The notes: generated by a model from the sequence alone, not told the origin. A DNA stretch of 64,000 nt from Arminella tubonensis (GCF_003240585.1 NZ_PCDP01000036.1:248001-312000); one strand, 5' to 3'; counted from the first letter of the stretch, positions 27,390 through 37,600 are shown. A program made the numbers and translations.

Positions 27390-27809
27390 ATGCTAAATAA
27401 TGAGCCGGATAGGGAAATGGCGGAATTGTCGAAATCAGCGGTAACCAAGGAAACAGGGATCAGGCACTTCTTTGCGGCTGCCGGTTATTCCTGGGGTGGT
27501 TTTCTTAGAATCCTGCACGAGGCGGCGTTTCGCCAGGAGCTGCTGTTCTGCGTGGTTGCCCTGGCGATCCTGGCGCTGGTCGGTGCGACGCTGCCGGAAA
27601 TCTTGATTTCGGTGATGCTGTTTCTCGGGCTTTTCGCTATCGAGGCGATGAATACTGCGGTCGAGGAAGTCATCGACAAGATATCGCCGGAGATATCGAG
27701 CGTTGGCAAGCATGCGAAGGACCTGGGCTCGTTCGCGGTATTCTGCATGCTGCTTGCCTGCGGGCTGCATCTGATCTTCACGACCGTCAGCCACCTCTTC
27801 TTCCACTGA
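27390..27809 (+). CDS. dgkA: Diacylglycerol kinase DgkA
   Basis: Small inner-membrane kinase recycling diacylglycerol, here 139 residues with three membrane helices. The family's catalytic segment is visible as FAIEAMNTAVEEVIDKISPE, with Glu and Asn residues for ATP and metal. The start could be 27390 or ATG 27417, which has GGGA before it. Its stop abuts the stop of the convergent sensor kinase. Confidence 0.92.
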   Translation: MLNNEPDREMAELSKSAVTKETGIRHFFAAAGYSWGGFLRILHEAAFRQELLFCVVALAILALVGATLPEILISVMLFLGLFAIEAMNTAVEEVIDKISPEISSVGKHAKDLGSFAVFCMLLACGLHLIFTTVSHLFFH

Positions 27810-29345
27810 TCAGGCGAAGCTTTTCCTCTTGCGCCCGACAGTCAGTGCATCCTCGACGGCGGGCAGGCTCTGCAACACCCGCATTGCCGGCAGGATGGCG
27901 ATTGCCTCGGTGCCTTCGCGCAGCTTCGATTTCAGGATGAATTGCCCGTCGTGCTTTGCAAGGATCGCCTGGACGATCGGCAGGCCGAGGCCGGTGCCCT
28001 GTTCGGCGCTCTTGATGGCGATCGAGCCTTGCCCAAAAGCAGAGAGAACGACCGGGATTTCCTCCTCCGGAATACCGGGGCCGTTGTCCTTGATGGAGAC
28101 ATACTGACCGCCGCCGGCTGTCCAGCCGACCTTGACGCAGATCTCACCGCCTTGAGGCGTGAATTTGACGGCGTTGGAGAGCAGATTGAGGACCACCTGG
28201 CGCAGCGATTTCTCATCGGCCCAGAGGGACGGGAGCTTTGGTTCGAACTGCTGTGAGATCGAGATATTCTTGGCGCGGGCGCGCAGCTGCACCATGCCGA
28301 TGCAATCCTCGGCGATGTCGAGCAGGGAGATCGCCTCTTCACTCAAATCATACTTTCCGGCCTCGATGCGTGACAGGTCGAGAATTTCGTTGATGAGGTT
28401 GAGGAGATGCTGGCCGGAGCGGTGGATGTCGCCGGTATATTCCTTGTAGGTCGGATTGTTGAGCGGCCCCATGACTTCCGCCGACATGACTTCGGAAAAG
28501 CCGAGGATCGCGTTCAGCGGCGTCCGGAGCTCGTGCGACATTGAAGCGAGGAAGCGGGACTTGGCCAGGTTTGCTTCTTCTGCGCGGCGGCGGGCTTCGT
28601 CGGACATCGATTTGGCCACCTCGAGCTCGACGATCAGGTCGTCCTTTTCCGACTGGAAAGACAGGATCTTCAGGTTCGACTGGAAAAGGCGGTCGGTGAT
28701 GAAGGTGAAGAAGACGACGGCGGTGACGAAGATCGCCATCAGGCCGAGATCAAGCGGCTCGCGCGTGAGGGCGACCCTGAAGCAGAGAGCAAGAACCGTC
28801 GGCGCGAAGGAAAAGAGGACTGCGCGCGGCAGCATGAAATTCGACATCGCGGTGACGCAGACCGCGGCCAGCAGCATTGCTCCCTTGTAGGCAGCGAAGG
28901 ATTGACCCTCGCAGGTCGCGCAGCCCTGTATCGCGAAAAACGCCCAGCAGCAGCCTATCAGGACCTGCCCGAGGATCAGGATGCGTCGCCATTTGCGGGC
29001 GCTTTCGGAGGTGATTTCCTGTTTGGCGGCGCGCTTGGCGAGCAGCATGTTGATCGCATGCGCGCTCAACGTCAGGAATGCCCAGGTAAATATCTGAATG
29101 TCGCGGGTGAAATAGATGCCGAGACCGGCGATGATGACGACGAAGACCGGCATGATCGACGCGCCCTGCAGCATGGCGCTGATATGCATCGCGATCAGTT
29201 CGCGGTCGAAATTGCCGACATGACCGGTCTGCAGCCTTTCGCGCGTCTGTCGCACAGCCTTGGACACGGCCTTGTTGCGATGACTGCGCGATCGGTCAAC
29301 GATGATTTTATCTGTCGATGTGCTGACGCCGTTACTCATGTGCAC
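27810..29345 (-). CDS. Membrane-bound sensor histidine kinase
   Basis: A 511-residue kinase. About six membrane helices occupy residues 55-225 (PVFVVIIAGLGIYF to FVTAVVFFTFI). A short coiled coil precedes the phosphoacceptor domain FLASMSHELRTPLNAILGFSEVM. The N box NLLSNAVKFTPQGG, G1 box DNGPGIPEEEI and G2 box GTGLGLPIV are intact. There is no receiver domain and no response-regulator gene beside it, so its partner is elsewhere. Start may be ATG at 29339. Similar to PleC/PdhS-type kinases of alphaproteobacteria, which is only a resemblance in the H box. Confidence 0.92.
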   Translation of the reverse strand: MHMSNGVSTSTDKIIVDRSRSHRNKAVSKAVRQTRERLQTGHVGNFDRELIAMHISAMLQGASIMPVFVVIIAGLGIYFTRDIQIFTWAFLTLSAHAINMLLAKRAAKQEITSESARKWRRILILGQVLIGCCWAFFAIQGCATCEGQSFAAYKGAMLLAAVCVTAMSNFMLPRAVLFSFAPTVLALCFRVALTREPLDLGLMAIFVTAVVFFTFITDRLFQSNLKILSFQSEKDDLIVELEVAKSMSDEARRRAEEANLAKSRFLASMSHELRTPLNAILGFSEVMSAEVMGPLNNPTYKEYTGDIHRSGQHLLNLINEILDLSRIEAGKYDLSEEAISLLDIAEDCIGMVQLRARAKNISISQQFEPKLPSLWADEKSLRQVVLNLLSNAVKFTPQGGEICVKVGWTAGGGQYVSIKDNGPGIPEEEIPVVLSAFGQGSIAIKSAEQGTGLGLPIVQAILAKHDGQFILKSKLREGTEAIAILPAMRVLQSLPAVEDALTVGRKRKSFA

Positions 29346-29463
29346 GTTGAAACTTGTTCTGCAGATGGCTACAGACTATTCGCCAATCGTTAAGAAGATG
29401 CTGCGTCGGCAATGATCTGTTTGCCATCTTTGCGAAGGATTTGTTTTTCAAGGAGGCAAAAGC

Positions 29464-30033
29464 GTGACGCGATCCGGTCGACTCAGTCGTGACGCGATCA
29501 CCGCATTCGCGCTTCTGGGGCTGATTGCGCTCTTTGCAGCGATGTTGAACAACCGGCCGCAAACCACTCTATCGGGTGGATTTAACGTCATCGACGGGGA
29601 TAGTTTGTCACGCAGCGGTGACCGCTTTCGGCTGGTCGGGATCGATGCGCCGGAATACCGGCAGCAATGTGAGCGGGATGGCGTGCATTGGCTCTGCGGG
29701 CAGGAAGCTCGGGCGCTGCTTGTTAAGCTTCTGCAGGGTGGGTCTATCGAGTGTCGTGGCAATGACCGCGACCGCTACGATCGGTTGCTTGTCACCTGCC
29801 GAACGAATGAAGATGACATCAACGCGGAGATGGTGAGGCGGGGGATGGCCGTTTCCTTCGGAAGCTATCGATCCGAGGAGAATGCGGCTCGGGCGGCGCG
29901 TGCCGGGATGTGGGCCGGCAATTTCGAGCGCCCGCAGGATTTCCGACGAGAGGAGCAGGCAGGTAGTCCCAAAGGGCAGGATCTGTTCGCGGCGGCGGCT
30001 GATTTCGTGAAGCGCCTGGCAGGATGGAACTGA
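29464..30033 (+). CDS. Thermonuclease (SNase) family protein, membrane-anchored
   Basis: A 189-residue protein with an N-terminal hydrophobic anchor (TAFALLGLIALFAAML). The OB-fold nuclease domain has DGDSLSRSGDRFRLVGIDAPEY with the metal Asp residues and Arg, and DRYDRLLVTC where the second catalytic Arg sits in the family. The order of residues resembles staphylococcal nuclease. Its stop overlaps the next gene's start (TGATG), so the two are co-translated. Confidence 0.88.
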   Translation: MTRSGRLSRDAITAFALLGLIALFAAMLNNRPQTTLSGGFNVIDGDSLSRSGDRFRLVGIDAPEYRQQCERDGVHWLCGQEARALLVKLLQGGSIECRGNDRDRYDRLLVTCRTNEDDINAEMVRRGMAVSFGSYRSEENAARAARAGMWAGNFERPQDFRREEQAGSPKGQDLFAAAADFVKRLAGWN

Positions 30034-30680
30034 TGATGACGACCGAGGCCGGGCGCGAGGACGCGCTGCAGTTGCTGCGACGGGATATTTCCGCGTGCCG
30101 CGTCTGCCGCGATGCACCAGCGCGCGGGATGGAGTATCGGCTGCCGCATGAGCCACGACCGGTGGTCGTTCTATCGTCCAGGGCGCGGATTCTCATTGCC
30201 GGACAAGCGCCCGGCCTGAGGGTCCACCAAAGCGGCTTGCCATTCGACGACGCGTCGGGCGACCGGCTGCGCCAATGGCTGGGGGTCGATCGCGGGATGT
30301 TCTATGATGCGGAACGATTTGCGATGGTGCCGATGGGCTTCTGTTTTCCGGGCTATGACGCAAAGGGAGGCGATCTGCCGCCGCGCCGCGAATGCGCACC
30401 GCTCTGGCGCCAGGCCGCGATGGCCGCGATGCCGCAGGTCGAGCTCATCCTGACAGTCGGACAATATGCGCAAACCTGGCACCTGGGGTCGGTACGGATG
30501 TCGTCGATGACGGAGACCGTCGCCGAGTGGCGCCGCTATCTTCTGACGAACCGGTCTCCCGCGATGTTGCCGCTGCCTCATCCGAGCTGGCGTAATAGCG
30601 GCTGGCTGAAGCGAAATCCCTGGTTTGAAGCGGAGCTCGTGCCGGAGTTGCAAAAACGTGTGAAAATCCTGCTTTCTTGA
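30033..30680 (+). CDS. Uracil-DNA glycosylase superfamily protein
   Basis: A 215-residue protein of the family 4/5-like glycosylase superfamily. Motif 1 is GQAPGLRVHQSGLPFDDASGDRLRQWLG and motif 2 is LPLPHPSWRN. Four cysteines (CRVCRD near 19-22, then FCFPG and CAPLW) could bind an Fe-S cluster as in family 4, but the pattern is not complete. Start 30033 is taken because it overlaps the nuclease stop as TGATG. The function in DNA repair is inferred from the fold only. Confidence 0.82.
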   Translation: MMTTEAGREDALQLLRRDISACRVCRDAPARGMEYRLPHEPRPVVVLSSRARILIAGQAPGLRVHQSGLPFDDASGDRLRQWLGVDRGMFYDAERFAMVPMGFCFPGYDAKGGDLPPRRECAPLWRQAAMAAMPQVELILTVGQYAQTWHLGSVRMSSMTETVAEWRRYLLTNRSPAMLPLPHPSWRNSGWLKRNPWFEAELVPELQKRVKILLS

Positions 30681-30746
30681 AACAAGTTTCTTCGCATTTG
30701 TCGGAATCGGGTTATATAGAGAATATATTTCGAAAGGACATTGGGG

Positions 30747-31235
30747 ATGGACCGTCTAGACAGAAAGATCCTGCGGCTTTTGCAGGAGGATTCAACGCTT
30801 GCAGTGGCCGATCTTGCCAAGAAGGTCGGCCTTTCCACGACACCTTGCTGGCGGCGCATCCAGAAGATGGAAGAAGACGGCGTCATCCGCGGCCGCGTAG
30901 CGTTGCTCGATCCGGTCAAGGTCAACACCAAGGTCACCGTCTTCGTTTCGATCCGCACCAGCAGCCACTCGATCGAATGGCTGAAGCGCTTTTCCGAGGT
31001 CGTCTCGGAATTTCCCGAAGTGGTGGAATTCTACCGCATGAGCGGCGATGTCGATTATCTGCTGCGCGTCGTCGTGCCTGATATCGCTGCCTATGACGCG
31101 TTCTACAAGCGGATGATCGCCAAGATCGAGATCCGCGACGTGTCCTCGGTCTTCGCCATGGAGCAGATCAAGTACTCGACCCAATTGCCGCTCGATTATA
31201 TGATCCTGGACAACGCCAAGTCGCACGACGAGTGA
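30747..31235 (+). CDS. Lrp/AsnC family transcriptional regulator
   Basis: A 162-residue protein. The helix-turn-helix MDRLDRKILRLLQEDSTLAVADLAKKVGLSTTPCWRRIQKMEEDGVI is typical of Lrp. The RAM domain follows, with VVEFYRMSGDVDYLLRVVVPDIAAYD as the amino-acid-binding part. Start 30747 follows AAAGGA at proper spacing; TTG at 30741 is less likely. AT-rich sequence around 30712-30730 upstream (TTATATAGAGAATATATT) may be its promoter or autoregulatory site. Confidence 0.93.
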   Translation: MDRLDRKILRLLQEDSTLAVADLAKKVGLSTTPCWRRIQKMEEDGVIRGRVALLDPVKVNTKVTVFVSIRTSSHSIEWLKRFSEVVSEFPEVVEFYRMSGDVDYLLRVVVPDIAAYDAFYKRMIAKIEIRDVSSVFAMEQIKYSTQLPLDYMILDNAKSHDE

Positions 31236-31254
31236 GAGCTTCTGAATTGGAAGC

Positions 31255-31283
31255 GACAACGCCCGCGCAATGCGGGCGTTGTC
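31255..31283 (+). terminator. Intrinsic terminator after the Lrp gene, shared by the convergent gene
   Basis: Perfect 12-bp stem GACAACGCCCGC (31255-31266) with GCGGGCGTTGTC (31272-31283) and a five-base loop. Neither strand has a long T-run, but its place between convergent genes fits a terminator. Confidence 0.7.
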
Positions 31284-31293
31284 AATTGGGCAA

Positions 31294-32166
31294 TCACTTC
31301 CGATCGAGCCGTGCCAATAGCGACGACGTATCCCAGCGTTTGCCGCCCATCGCCTGGACGTCGCCGTAGAATTGGTCGACGAGGGCCGTCACCGGAAGTT
31401 TGGCGCCGTTGCGGCGGGCTTCGGTGAGGACGATGTCGAGGTCCTTACGCATCCAGTCGACGGCGAAGCCGAAGTCGTATTTCCCGGCATTCATCGTCTT
31501 GTGGCGGTTTTCCATCTGCCAGGAGCCGGCGGCGCCCTTGGAGATCACCTCAATGACCTTTTCGATATCGAGGCCGGCCTGCTTGCCGAAATGGATGCCT
31601 TCCGCCAGACCTTGAACGACGCCGGCGATGCAGATCTGGTTGATCATCTTCGTCAATTGGCCGGATCCGACCGCGCCCATCAGCCCGACCATCCTTGCAT
31701 AGGCATCGATCACCGGCTTTGCCTTGTCGAACGTTGCCTCGTCACCACCGCACATGACGGTCAGCACGCCATTTTCAGCACCCGCCTGACCGCCTGAGAC
31801 CGGGGCGTCGATGAAGCCGCAACCTTTTTCCTTGGTCGCGGCAAAAAGCTCGCGCGCGACTTCGGCGCTGGCCGTGGTGTTGTCTATGAGGATCGCGCCG
31901 GATTTCATGGCCGGAATTGCGCCGTCCTCACCGATCGTTACGGACCGCAGGTCGTCGTCATTGCCGACGCAGGTGAAGACGAAATCAGCGCCTTCTGCAG
32001 CTGCGGCAGGTGTCGGGGCGGACTTTCCGCCATATTGCTTCACCCAGGCGTCCGCCTTGGCGGCGGTACGATTATAGACAGTGATGTCGTGGCCGCCCTT
32101 GACCGCGAGGTGTCCTGCCATGGGATAGCCCATGACGCCCATGCCGATGAACGCGACTTTTGCCAT
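31294..32166 (-). CDS. NAD(P)-dependent beta-hydroxyacid dehydrogenase (HIBADH family)
   Basis: A 290-residue oxidoreductase. The Rossmann fingerprint is FIGMGVMGYPMAGHLAVKG at the N-terminus. The substrate motif DAPVSGGQAGAENG and the catalytic Lys in GSGQLTKMINQICIAG follow. This is the 3-hydroxyisobutyrate dehydrogenase/tartronate semialdehyde reductase family. Which acid it acts on is not clear from sequence; a role in valine or glyoxylate metabolism is possible. Confidence 0.9.
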   Translation of the reverse strand: MAKVAFIGMGVMGYPMAGHLAVKGGHDITVYNRTAAKADAWVKQYGGKSAPTPAAAAEGADFVFTCVGNDDDLRSVTIGEDGAIPAMKSGAILIDNTTASAEVARELFAATKEKGCGFIDAPVSGGQAGAENGVLTVMCGGDEATFDKAKPVIDAYARMVGLMGAVGSGQLTKMINQICIAGVVQGLAEGIHFGKQAGLDIEKVIEVISKGAAGSWQMENRHKTMNAGKYDFGFAVDWMRKDLDIVLTEARRNGAKLPVTALVDQFYGDVQAMGGKRWDTSSLLARLDRK

Positions 32167-32333
32167 TCTTGAACCCTTTCTGAAACTCGGCTTCGAGGCT
32201 TAGCGGAAAGGTGAAAGAGGGGGAAGGGTGTTTGCCGCTTCGGCGCGCTGCGTGTGGATGCCCGAACGAGAATTCCTCGTTTCCGGCGTTTGGCGGAATT
32301 GCAATTCGCCAGAGGGCGCGACCTAGAAATATA

Positions 32334-32343
32334 TATTGTCGAT
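32334..32343 (+). promoter_or_regulatory. Decamer TATTGTCGAT upstream of the first ssuA
   Basis: The same ten bases occur at 33476-33485 before the second ssuA. In both places TAGAAA precedes by four or five bases. Probably a shared promoter or regulator site for sulfonate use; this is inference from the repeat. Confidence 0.4.
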
Positions 32344-32413
32344 AAATTTGATGGAGTTGCCATTCTTAGGCAATGGATTTGATGCTTTGCTCTTTTAAAA
32401 AAAAGGAATTTTC

Positions 32414-33382
32414 ATGATTTCGCGTAGATACACTCTTGGCCTCCTCGGTGCATTTGCTGCATCCTCCGTCCTTTCAGCCATGCAGCCCGCCCGCGCGGCG
32501 ACGGCGACAAGCTTCCGGATAGGCTGGCAGAAGAGCGGGGTACTTGGGCTTGCCAAGCGCGAAAAGGCACTTGAGACCCTTTTGGCTGAACGGGGGATTT
32601 CGGTTGAGTGGGTGGAATTCACATCTGGCCCACCGTTGCTGGAAGCGCTTGGAGCAGGTGCACTCGACTTCGGCGCAACAGGCGACATACCGCCGCTGTT
32701 CGCCCAAGCTGCCAACGGAGATTTGCTCTATGTCGGGCTATATAAGGGGAGCCCTGAAGGTCTGGCCATTCTGGTTCACAAGCAGTCTAGTATTCAGTCG
32801 CTTGCTGATCTCAAGGGCAAGAAGGTGGCTTTCAAGCGCGGCACGGTCGCGCATAACCTTGCCGTCGATGCGTTGCGTAAGGCTGGTTTGACGACCGAGG
32901 ATATTGAGGCCATCGATCTTTCGCCGCCCGACGCGGCGGCGGCATTCAAAACCGGTAGCATAGACGCGTGGGTAATATGGGATCCCTATCTGGCGCTCGT
33001 TGAGGCTGACCCCAATACCCGGATCCTGTCCACCGCACGTGGTATTGTTGATACCTATAGTTTCTTCCTGGGCAACGGCGATTTCACAAGGTCGAACCCA
33101 AAGGTCATCGCAGATGTCATCGATGAGTTGCGGAAGGTCGGCACCGCCGCTCAAGGTCGCCTTGACGAAACGCTTGCCGCATTGTCAGAAATTACCGGCA
33201 TATCGCCGGAGGCGACGCGGGTAACCTATACGCGTCCCGGCTATGATCTTGGCAACGTTTCAACGATCACGGATGACGCAGTCGCCCACCAGCAGAATCT
33301 TGCCGACGAGTTTTATGGACTGGGGATCGTGCCGAAGAAGCTCAACGTCAGCGAGATCGTCTGGAGACCCAAAGCGAGCTGA
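32414..33382 (+). CDS. ssuA: Aliphatic sulfonate ABC transporter substrate-binding protein, copy 1
   Basis: Periplasmic binding protein of 322 residues with signal peptide MISRRYTLGLLGAFAASSVLSAMQPARA. The core starts FRIGWQKSGVLGLAKREKALE, then [46 protein letters not shown] and SIDAWVIWDPYLA are also family motifs. It is the same length as the next ssuA and clearly a tandem duplicate, but with many substitutions and somewhat more AT-rich DNA. Ligand differences between the copies are likely but unproven. Confidence 0.93.
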   Translation: MISRRYTLGLLGAFAASSVLSAMQPARAATATSFRIGWQKSGVLGLAKREKALETLLAERGISVEWVEFTSGPPLLEALGAGALDFGATGDIPPLFAQAANGDLLYVGLYKGSPEGLAILVHKQSSIQSLADLKGKKVAFKRGTVAHNLAVDALRKAGLTTEDIEAIDLSPPDAAAAFKTGSIDAWVIWDPYLALVEADPNTRILSTARGIVDTYSFFLGNGDFTRSNPKVIADVIDELRKVGTAAQGRLDETLAALSEITGISPEATRVTYTRPGYDLGNVSTITDDAVAHQQNLADEFYGLGIVPKKLNVSEIVWRPKAS

Positions 33383-33475
33383 TCGGCTCAGCTTCGCCCT
33401 GGCGCTCAAAACATGATGCCGGACCCCTGGTCTCGGCAAAAATATTCCACGCAGCCAAGAAGAATAGAAAATCCC

Positions 33476-33485
33476 TATTGTCGAT
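33476..33485 (+). promoter_or_regulatory. Decamer TATTGTCGAT upstream of the second ssuA
   Basis: Second instance of the motif at 32334-32343, 120 bp before the start of the second ssuA. Suggests each copy has its own transcription signal. Confidence 0.4.
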
Positions 33486-33595
33486 CTAATCAGTGGTCTA
33501 TGCGACTATCGGCCTTATCGAGCGGGCCCCGATGCCGGCTGTTTTGAGGGAAGGCGGCTGCTTGTTCGAGCCGCATCAAGCTGGAAGGGATTTTC

Positions 33596-34564
33596 ATGAT
33601 CACGCGCAGAAGGATATTGGGACTGATCGGTGCCGCTGCTTCGGTCGCGCTTTTGCCTGAGGTAAGGGGCGCAAGCGCCGCGACTGGCCCCACCCTTCGG
33701 ATCGGCTGGCAGAAGTTCGGCGTCGTGGCGCTGGCCAAGAGCACCGGTGCGCTTGAAAAGCGGTTTGCCGACAAGGGCGTGACCATCGAGTGGAACGAGT
33801 TCACCTCGGGGCCACCGATCCTCGAGGCGGTCGGCGCCGGCGCTCTCGATTTCGGCATCACAGGCGATGTGCCGCCACTGTTTGCGCAGGCGGCAGGCGG
33901 CGATCTGCTTTATGTCGGCGCCTACAAGGGGCCGGCAGCGTTTCATGGCTTGCTCGTGAAAAAGGACGCGCCTTACCAGAAGATCGAAGATCTGAAGGGC
34001 AAGAAGGTCGCTTACAAGCGCGGTTCGAGCGCCCATAACTTCGCCATCAAGGCGCTGCGCAAGGCCGGGCTGACGGTGTCCGATATTACCGAAGTCGATC
34101 TTGCGCCGCCGGATGCCGCTGCTGCCTTCAAGAACGGCAGCATCGACGCCTGGGCGATCTGGGACCCCTTCTTCGCGGTGACGGAAGCCGACCCGGAAAC
34201 GCGGGTGCTGACGACATCGGAAGGCATTCTCGACAACTGGGGCTATTTCCTCGGCAACGGCGCCTTCACGGCAAAGAATCCCGAACTGATCGCCGAAGTC
34301 ATCGATGAACTCGCCAAGGTTGGCGCGGCGGCTCAGGGCAACCTCGACGGCACCGTCAAATCGCTGTCGCAGATCACCGGCGTTCCTGCCGCCATTACCC
34401 GCGTGACGCTCACCCGCAGCCAGGCCGATCTCGGCAAGGTATCGCTGGTGCCGGACGAGGCGCTTGCCTACCAGCAGGCGCTTGCCGACGATTTCTACAG
34501 CCTCGGTATCGTGCCGAAGAAGCTCAATGTCAGCGACATCGTCTGGCATCCGAAAGCAAGCTGA
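33596..34564 (+). CDS. ssuA: Aliphatic sulfonate ABC transporter substrate-binding protein, copy 2
   Basis: A 322-residue paralogue of the preceding gene. Signal peptide [28 protein letters not shown], then [21 protein letters not shown] and [31 protein letters not shown]. The copies end almost alike ([16 protein letters not shown] against [16 protein letters not shown]). It lies 31 bp before ssuD, so this copy is the one tied to the operon. Confidence 0.95.
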   Translation: MITRRRILGLIGAAASVALLPEVRGASAATGPTLRIGWQKFGVVALAKSTGALEKRFADKGVTIEWNEFTSGPPILEAVGAGALDFGITGDVPPLFAQAAGGDLLYVGAYKGPAAFHGLLVKKDAPYQKIEDLKGKKVAYKRGSSAHNFAIKALRKAGLTVSDITEVDLAPPDAAAAFKNGSIDAWAIWDPFFAVTEADPETRVLTTSEGILDNWGYFLGNGAFTAKNPELIAEVIDELAKVGAAAQGNLDGTVKSLSQITGVPAAITRVTLTRSQADLGKVSLVPDEALAYQQALADDFYSLGIVPKKLNVSDIVWHPKAS

Positions 34565-34595
34565 TCTCCTCGAATACGGAAACAGGACAATACCT

Positions 34596-35771
34596 ATGAC
34601 CGCGACTTCCAAGCCCATCGATTTTCTCTGGTTCATCCCGACATCCGGCGACGGCACCTATCTCGGCTCTGCCGATCTCAACCGGAGCACCGACATCGGC
34701 TATCTGACGCAGATCGCCCAGGCGGTCGACAGGCTCGGCTACTCCGGCGTCCTGCTGCCGACGGGCGTTGCCTGCGAGGAATCCTTTGTCACGGCGGCCG
34801 CGCTTGCCGCCCACACGCAGAAACTGAAGTTCCTGGTGGCCATCCGCCCAGGAACTGCTTCGCCCGCCTATTATGCTCGTCTTGCATCGACGCTCGATCG
34901 CGTCTCCAACGGGCGCCTGCTGCTGAACATCGTGGTTGGCGGCAGTCCGGCCGAGCTTGCCGGCGACGGCATCTATCTTGAGCATGATGAGCGCTATGCT
35001 CATGCCGACGAGTTCTTCCATGTCTTCGAAGAGCTGATGGAGAAAGGATCGTCGACTTTCGAGGGCAAATACATCAAGGCAACGAACGCGCGCCTCGGGC
35101 TGCCGCCGGTCCAGTCGCCGCGCCCACCTCTCTATTTCGGCGGTTCGTCGGATGCGGGTGTCGATTTCTCGGTTGGCCGTGTCGACAAGTATCTCACCTG
35201 GGGCGAGCCACCAGCGCAGGTCGCCGAGAAGGTCGAAAAGGTTCGTGCCGCCGCCGCCCTAAAGGGCCGCGAAGTCAGCTTCGGCATTCGCCTGCACTTC
35301 ATCGTCCGCGAGACCGAAGAGGAGGCGTGGGCGGCTGCAGACCGGCTGATTTCCCATCTCGACGACAAGACCATCAGCGAGGCGCAGGAGCGCTTCGTCA
35401 AGGAGTCCGACTCAGTCGGCCAGAAGCGCATGGCAGCGCTGCATGGCGGCCGACGCGACAAGCTCGAAGTCTCGCCGAACCTCTGGGCCGGCGTCGGGCT
35501 GGTACGTGCCGGTGCCGGTACGGCACTGGTCGGGACTCCGAAGACAGTCGCGGCGCGGCTACGCGAATATCAGGAGATCGGTATCGAAACCGTGATCGGC
35601 TCCGGCTATCCGCATCTGGAAGAGGCCTACCGGGTGGCAGAGCTCCTGTTTCCGGAACTCGGGCTCGTCCGGCAGGAACAGCGCTCGAACTTCGACAACG
35701 AGTTCGGCGCCAAGCAGGTGTTTGCCGGTGGCAGCCATGGCGGCAATCTGAAGGTCGTGTCCGGATCCTGA
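34596..35771 (+). CDS. ssuD: FMNH2-dependent alkanesulfonate monooxygenase SsuD
   Basis: Flavin-dependent enzyme releasing sulfite from alkanesulfonates. 391 residues, luciferase-like TIM barrel. The start is ATG at 34596 ([24 protein letters not shown]); the longer frame from 34464 reads into ssuA. Characteristic parts are [53 protein letters not shown] and [12 protein letters not shown]. No ssuE reductase gene lies in the cluster, so reduced FMN must come from elsewhere. Confidence 0.95.
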   Translation: MTATSKPIDFLWFIPTSGDGTYLGSADLNRSTDIGYLTQIAQAVDRLGYSGVLLPTGVACEESFVTAAALAAHTQKLKFLVAIRPGTASPAYYARLASTLDRVSNGRLLLNIVVGGSPAELAGDGIYLEHDERYAHADEFFHVFEELMEKGSSTFEGKYIKATNARLGLPPVQSPRPPLYFGGSSDAGVDFSVGRVDKYLTWGEPPAQVAEKVEKVRAAAALKGREVSFGIRLHFIVRETEEEAWAAADRLISHLDDKTISEAQERFVKESDSVGQKRMAALHGGRRDKLEVSPNLWAGVGLVRAGAGTALVGTPKTVAARLREYQEIGIETVIGSGYPHLEEAYRVAELLFPELGLVRQEQRSNFDNEFGAKQVFAGGSHGGNLKVVSGS

Positions 35772-35797
35772 TCCGGTTGCACGCGAGGAGACCGACC

Positions 35798-36634
35798 ATG
35801 GTGGCATTCGACGCATCACTCGTACGGGGCAAGCCGCGGAGCAAATCCCGCGGCAGCGGCTCCGCTGCTGCTGCGGCATCGGCGGAGCGGCTGGTGCCGT
35901 ATCTCGTGCCGGTGCTGGTTGTTGCCGTCTGGCAGATCGCGTCGTCGGCCGGGTGGATTTCCTCGCGCATCATGCCGTCGCCGGCCGACGTCGTGCTCGC
36001 CTTCTGGCAGACGACGATCTCCGGTCAGTTGCCGAGGGATATCGCCGTCAGCGCAGGACGGGCGCTGGCTGGTCTCTTCGTCGGCGGCGCGATCGGCTTC
36101 CTGCTCGGGATCGCCAACGGCGTGTCACGGCTGTCGGAACGGCTGACCGACACGACGCTGCAGATGCTCAGGACCATTCCGCACCTGGCGATGATCCCGC
36201 TGGTCATCCTCTGGTTCGGGATCGGCGAGGAATCGAAGCTGTTCCTGACATCGCTCGGCGTGCTTTTCCCTGTCTATCTCAACACCTATCATGGCGTCCG
36301 CAATGTCGACCGCGACCTTATCGAAATGGGACGGGTCTACGGCATGAGCAACTGGACGCTGTTTCGCAAGGTGATCTTTCCCGGCGCGTTGCCCTCGATC
36401 TTCGTCGGCCTGCGCTATGCACTGGGCATCATGTGGCTGACGCTGATCGTGTCGGAATCTATCGCGGCATCGTCAGGTATTGGCCATATGGCCAACAATG
36501 CCCGCGAATTCATGATGACCGACGTGGTCGTCCTATCACTGGTGATCTACGCCGTGCTCGGTAAGCTGGCGGATGTCGTCGCCCGAGCCCTGGAGCGCAG
36601 GGCACTCCGCTGGAACCCGGTCTATCAGCATTGA
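35798..36634 (+). CDS. ssuC: Sulfonate ABC transporter permease SsuC
   Basis: A 278-residue inner-membrane permease starting [15 protein letters not shown] at ATG 35798 with AGGAG 13 bases before. Six membrane segments. The cytoplasmic EAA loop [32 protein letters not shown] contacts the ATPase. It is 26 bp after ssuD and just before ssuB. Confidence 0.95.
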   Translation: MVAFDASLVRGKPRSKSRGSGSAAAAASAERLVPYLVPVLVVAVWQIASSAGWISSRIMPSPADVVLAFWQTTISGQLPRDIAVSAGRALAGLFVGGAIGFLLGIANGVSRLSERLTDTTLQMLRTIPHLAMIPLVILWFGIGEESKLFLTSLGVLFPVYLNTYHGVRNVDRDLIEMGRVYGMSNWTLFRKVIFPGALPSIFVGLRYALGIMWLTLIVSESIAASSGIGHMANNAREFMMTDVVVLSLVIYAVLGKLADVVARALERRALRWNPVYQH

Positions 36635-36641
36635 GGACGAG

Positions 36642-37454
36642 ATGATGAATGTTGTTACCCACGAGCGTTTCCGTGCCGCCGAAGTCGACGACCTCGGGCC
36701 GCGCCCCGTCGCCGCAGGCGCTGCCGCCATCCGCGTCAGGGGTCTCGAAAAGGATTTTGGCGACAACAAGGTGTTGCGCGGCATCGATCTCGACATTCCC
36801 GCCGGGCAGTTCGTTGCGATCATCGGCAAGAGCGGCTGCGGAAAGAGCACGCTTCTGCGCATTCTGATGGGCCTGGACCAGCCGACCGACGGTACCTTGA
36901 GCTTTGAAAGCGCCGACCGCTCGGCGACGCCGAATGCGCGAATCGTGTTTCAGGAGCCTCGGCTGCTGCCCTGGCTGACCGTCGCGGACAATGTCGCTGT
37001 CGGCCTCGGCGAGGGTGTCTCGAAGCCAGCGGGCAGGGCGGAGGCTGCTGCCGTCCTTTCCGAGGTGCAGCTTTCGGAGAAGGCGGGCGATTGGCCGGCG
37101 CAACTTTCCGGCGGCCAGAGGCAGCGCGTGGCTCTTGCTCGCGCACTGGTCAGCAAGCCCGGCGTGCTGGCGCTCGACGAGCCGCTCGGGGCTCTCGATG
37201 CGCTTACGCGCATCAGCATGCAGGAACTTCTGAACCGCGTCTGGCGCGAGCTGGGCTTCACGGCAGTTCTCGTCACTCACGACGTCAGCGAGGCCGTGCA
37301 TCTTGCCGACCGCGTCGTCGTGCTGGACGAGGGACGCATCACGCTCGATATAGCCGTTCCGCATCCCCACCCGCGCCGGCACGGCAATCCGGCGTTGGCG
37401 GAACTGGAGGGCAAGCTGCTTGCCGCCATTCTGGGCGAGGGGCGGACGTCTTAA
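36642..37454 (+). CDS. ssuB: Sulfonate ABC transporter ATP-binding protein SsuB
   Basis: A 270-residue ATPase. Walker A is [14 protein letters not shown], signature [15 protein letters not shown], Walker [14 protein letters not shown], and the H-loop ends [14 protein letters not shown]. The start at 36642 (ATG ATG, with GAGGA before it) is only 7 bp after ssuC. It completes the ssuADCB order, with a repeat element directly downstream. Confidence 0.95.
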   Translation: MMNVVTHERFRAAEVDDLGPRPVAAGAAAIRVRGLEKDFGDNKVLRGIDLDIPAGQFVAIIGKSGCGKSTLLRILMGLDQPTDGTLSFESADRSATPNARIVFQEPRLLPWLTVADNVAVGLGEGVSKPAGRAEAAAVLSEVQLSEKAGDWPAQLSGGQRQRVALARALVSKPGVLALDEPLGALDALTRISMQELLNRVWRELGFTAVLVTHDVSEAVHLADRVVVLDEGRITLDIAVPHPHPRRHGNPALAELEGKLLAAILGEGRTS

Positions 37455-37572
37455 CCTCCCCCTTGATGGGGGAGGTCGCGCGGAACACGCGGGTGGGGGT
37501 GATTGTTGGGTGTCACCAAAGGTCACCCCACCCCGGCACTTCGTGCCGACCCTCCTCATCAAGGGGAGGGTG
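37454..37572. repeat. Palindromic intergenic repeat element downstream of ssuB
   Basis: About 119 bp with outer arms CCTCCCCCTTGATG and CATCAAGGGGAGGG, and inner GC-rich segments including CGGCACTTCGTGCCG. It is a different variant from the elements in and beside uvrB. It resembles widespread rhizobial intergenic palindromes and may end ssu transcription. Confidence 0.7.
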
Positions 37573-37600
37573 AACCTCAGGGCCCGCCGAAAGCTGGCCG

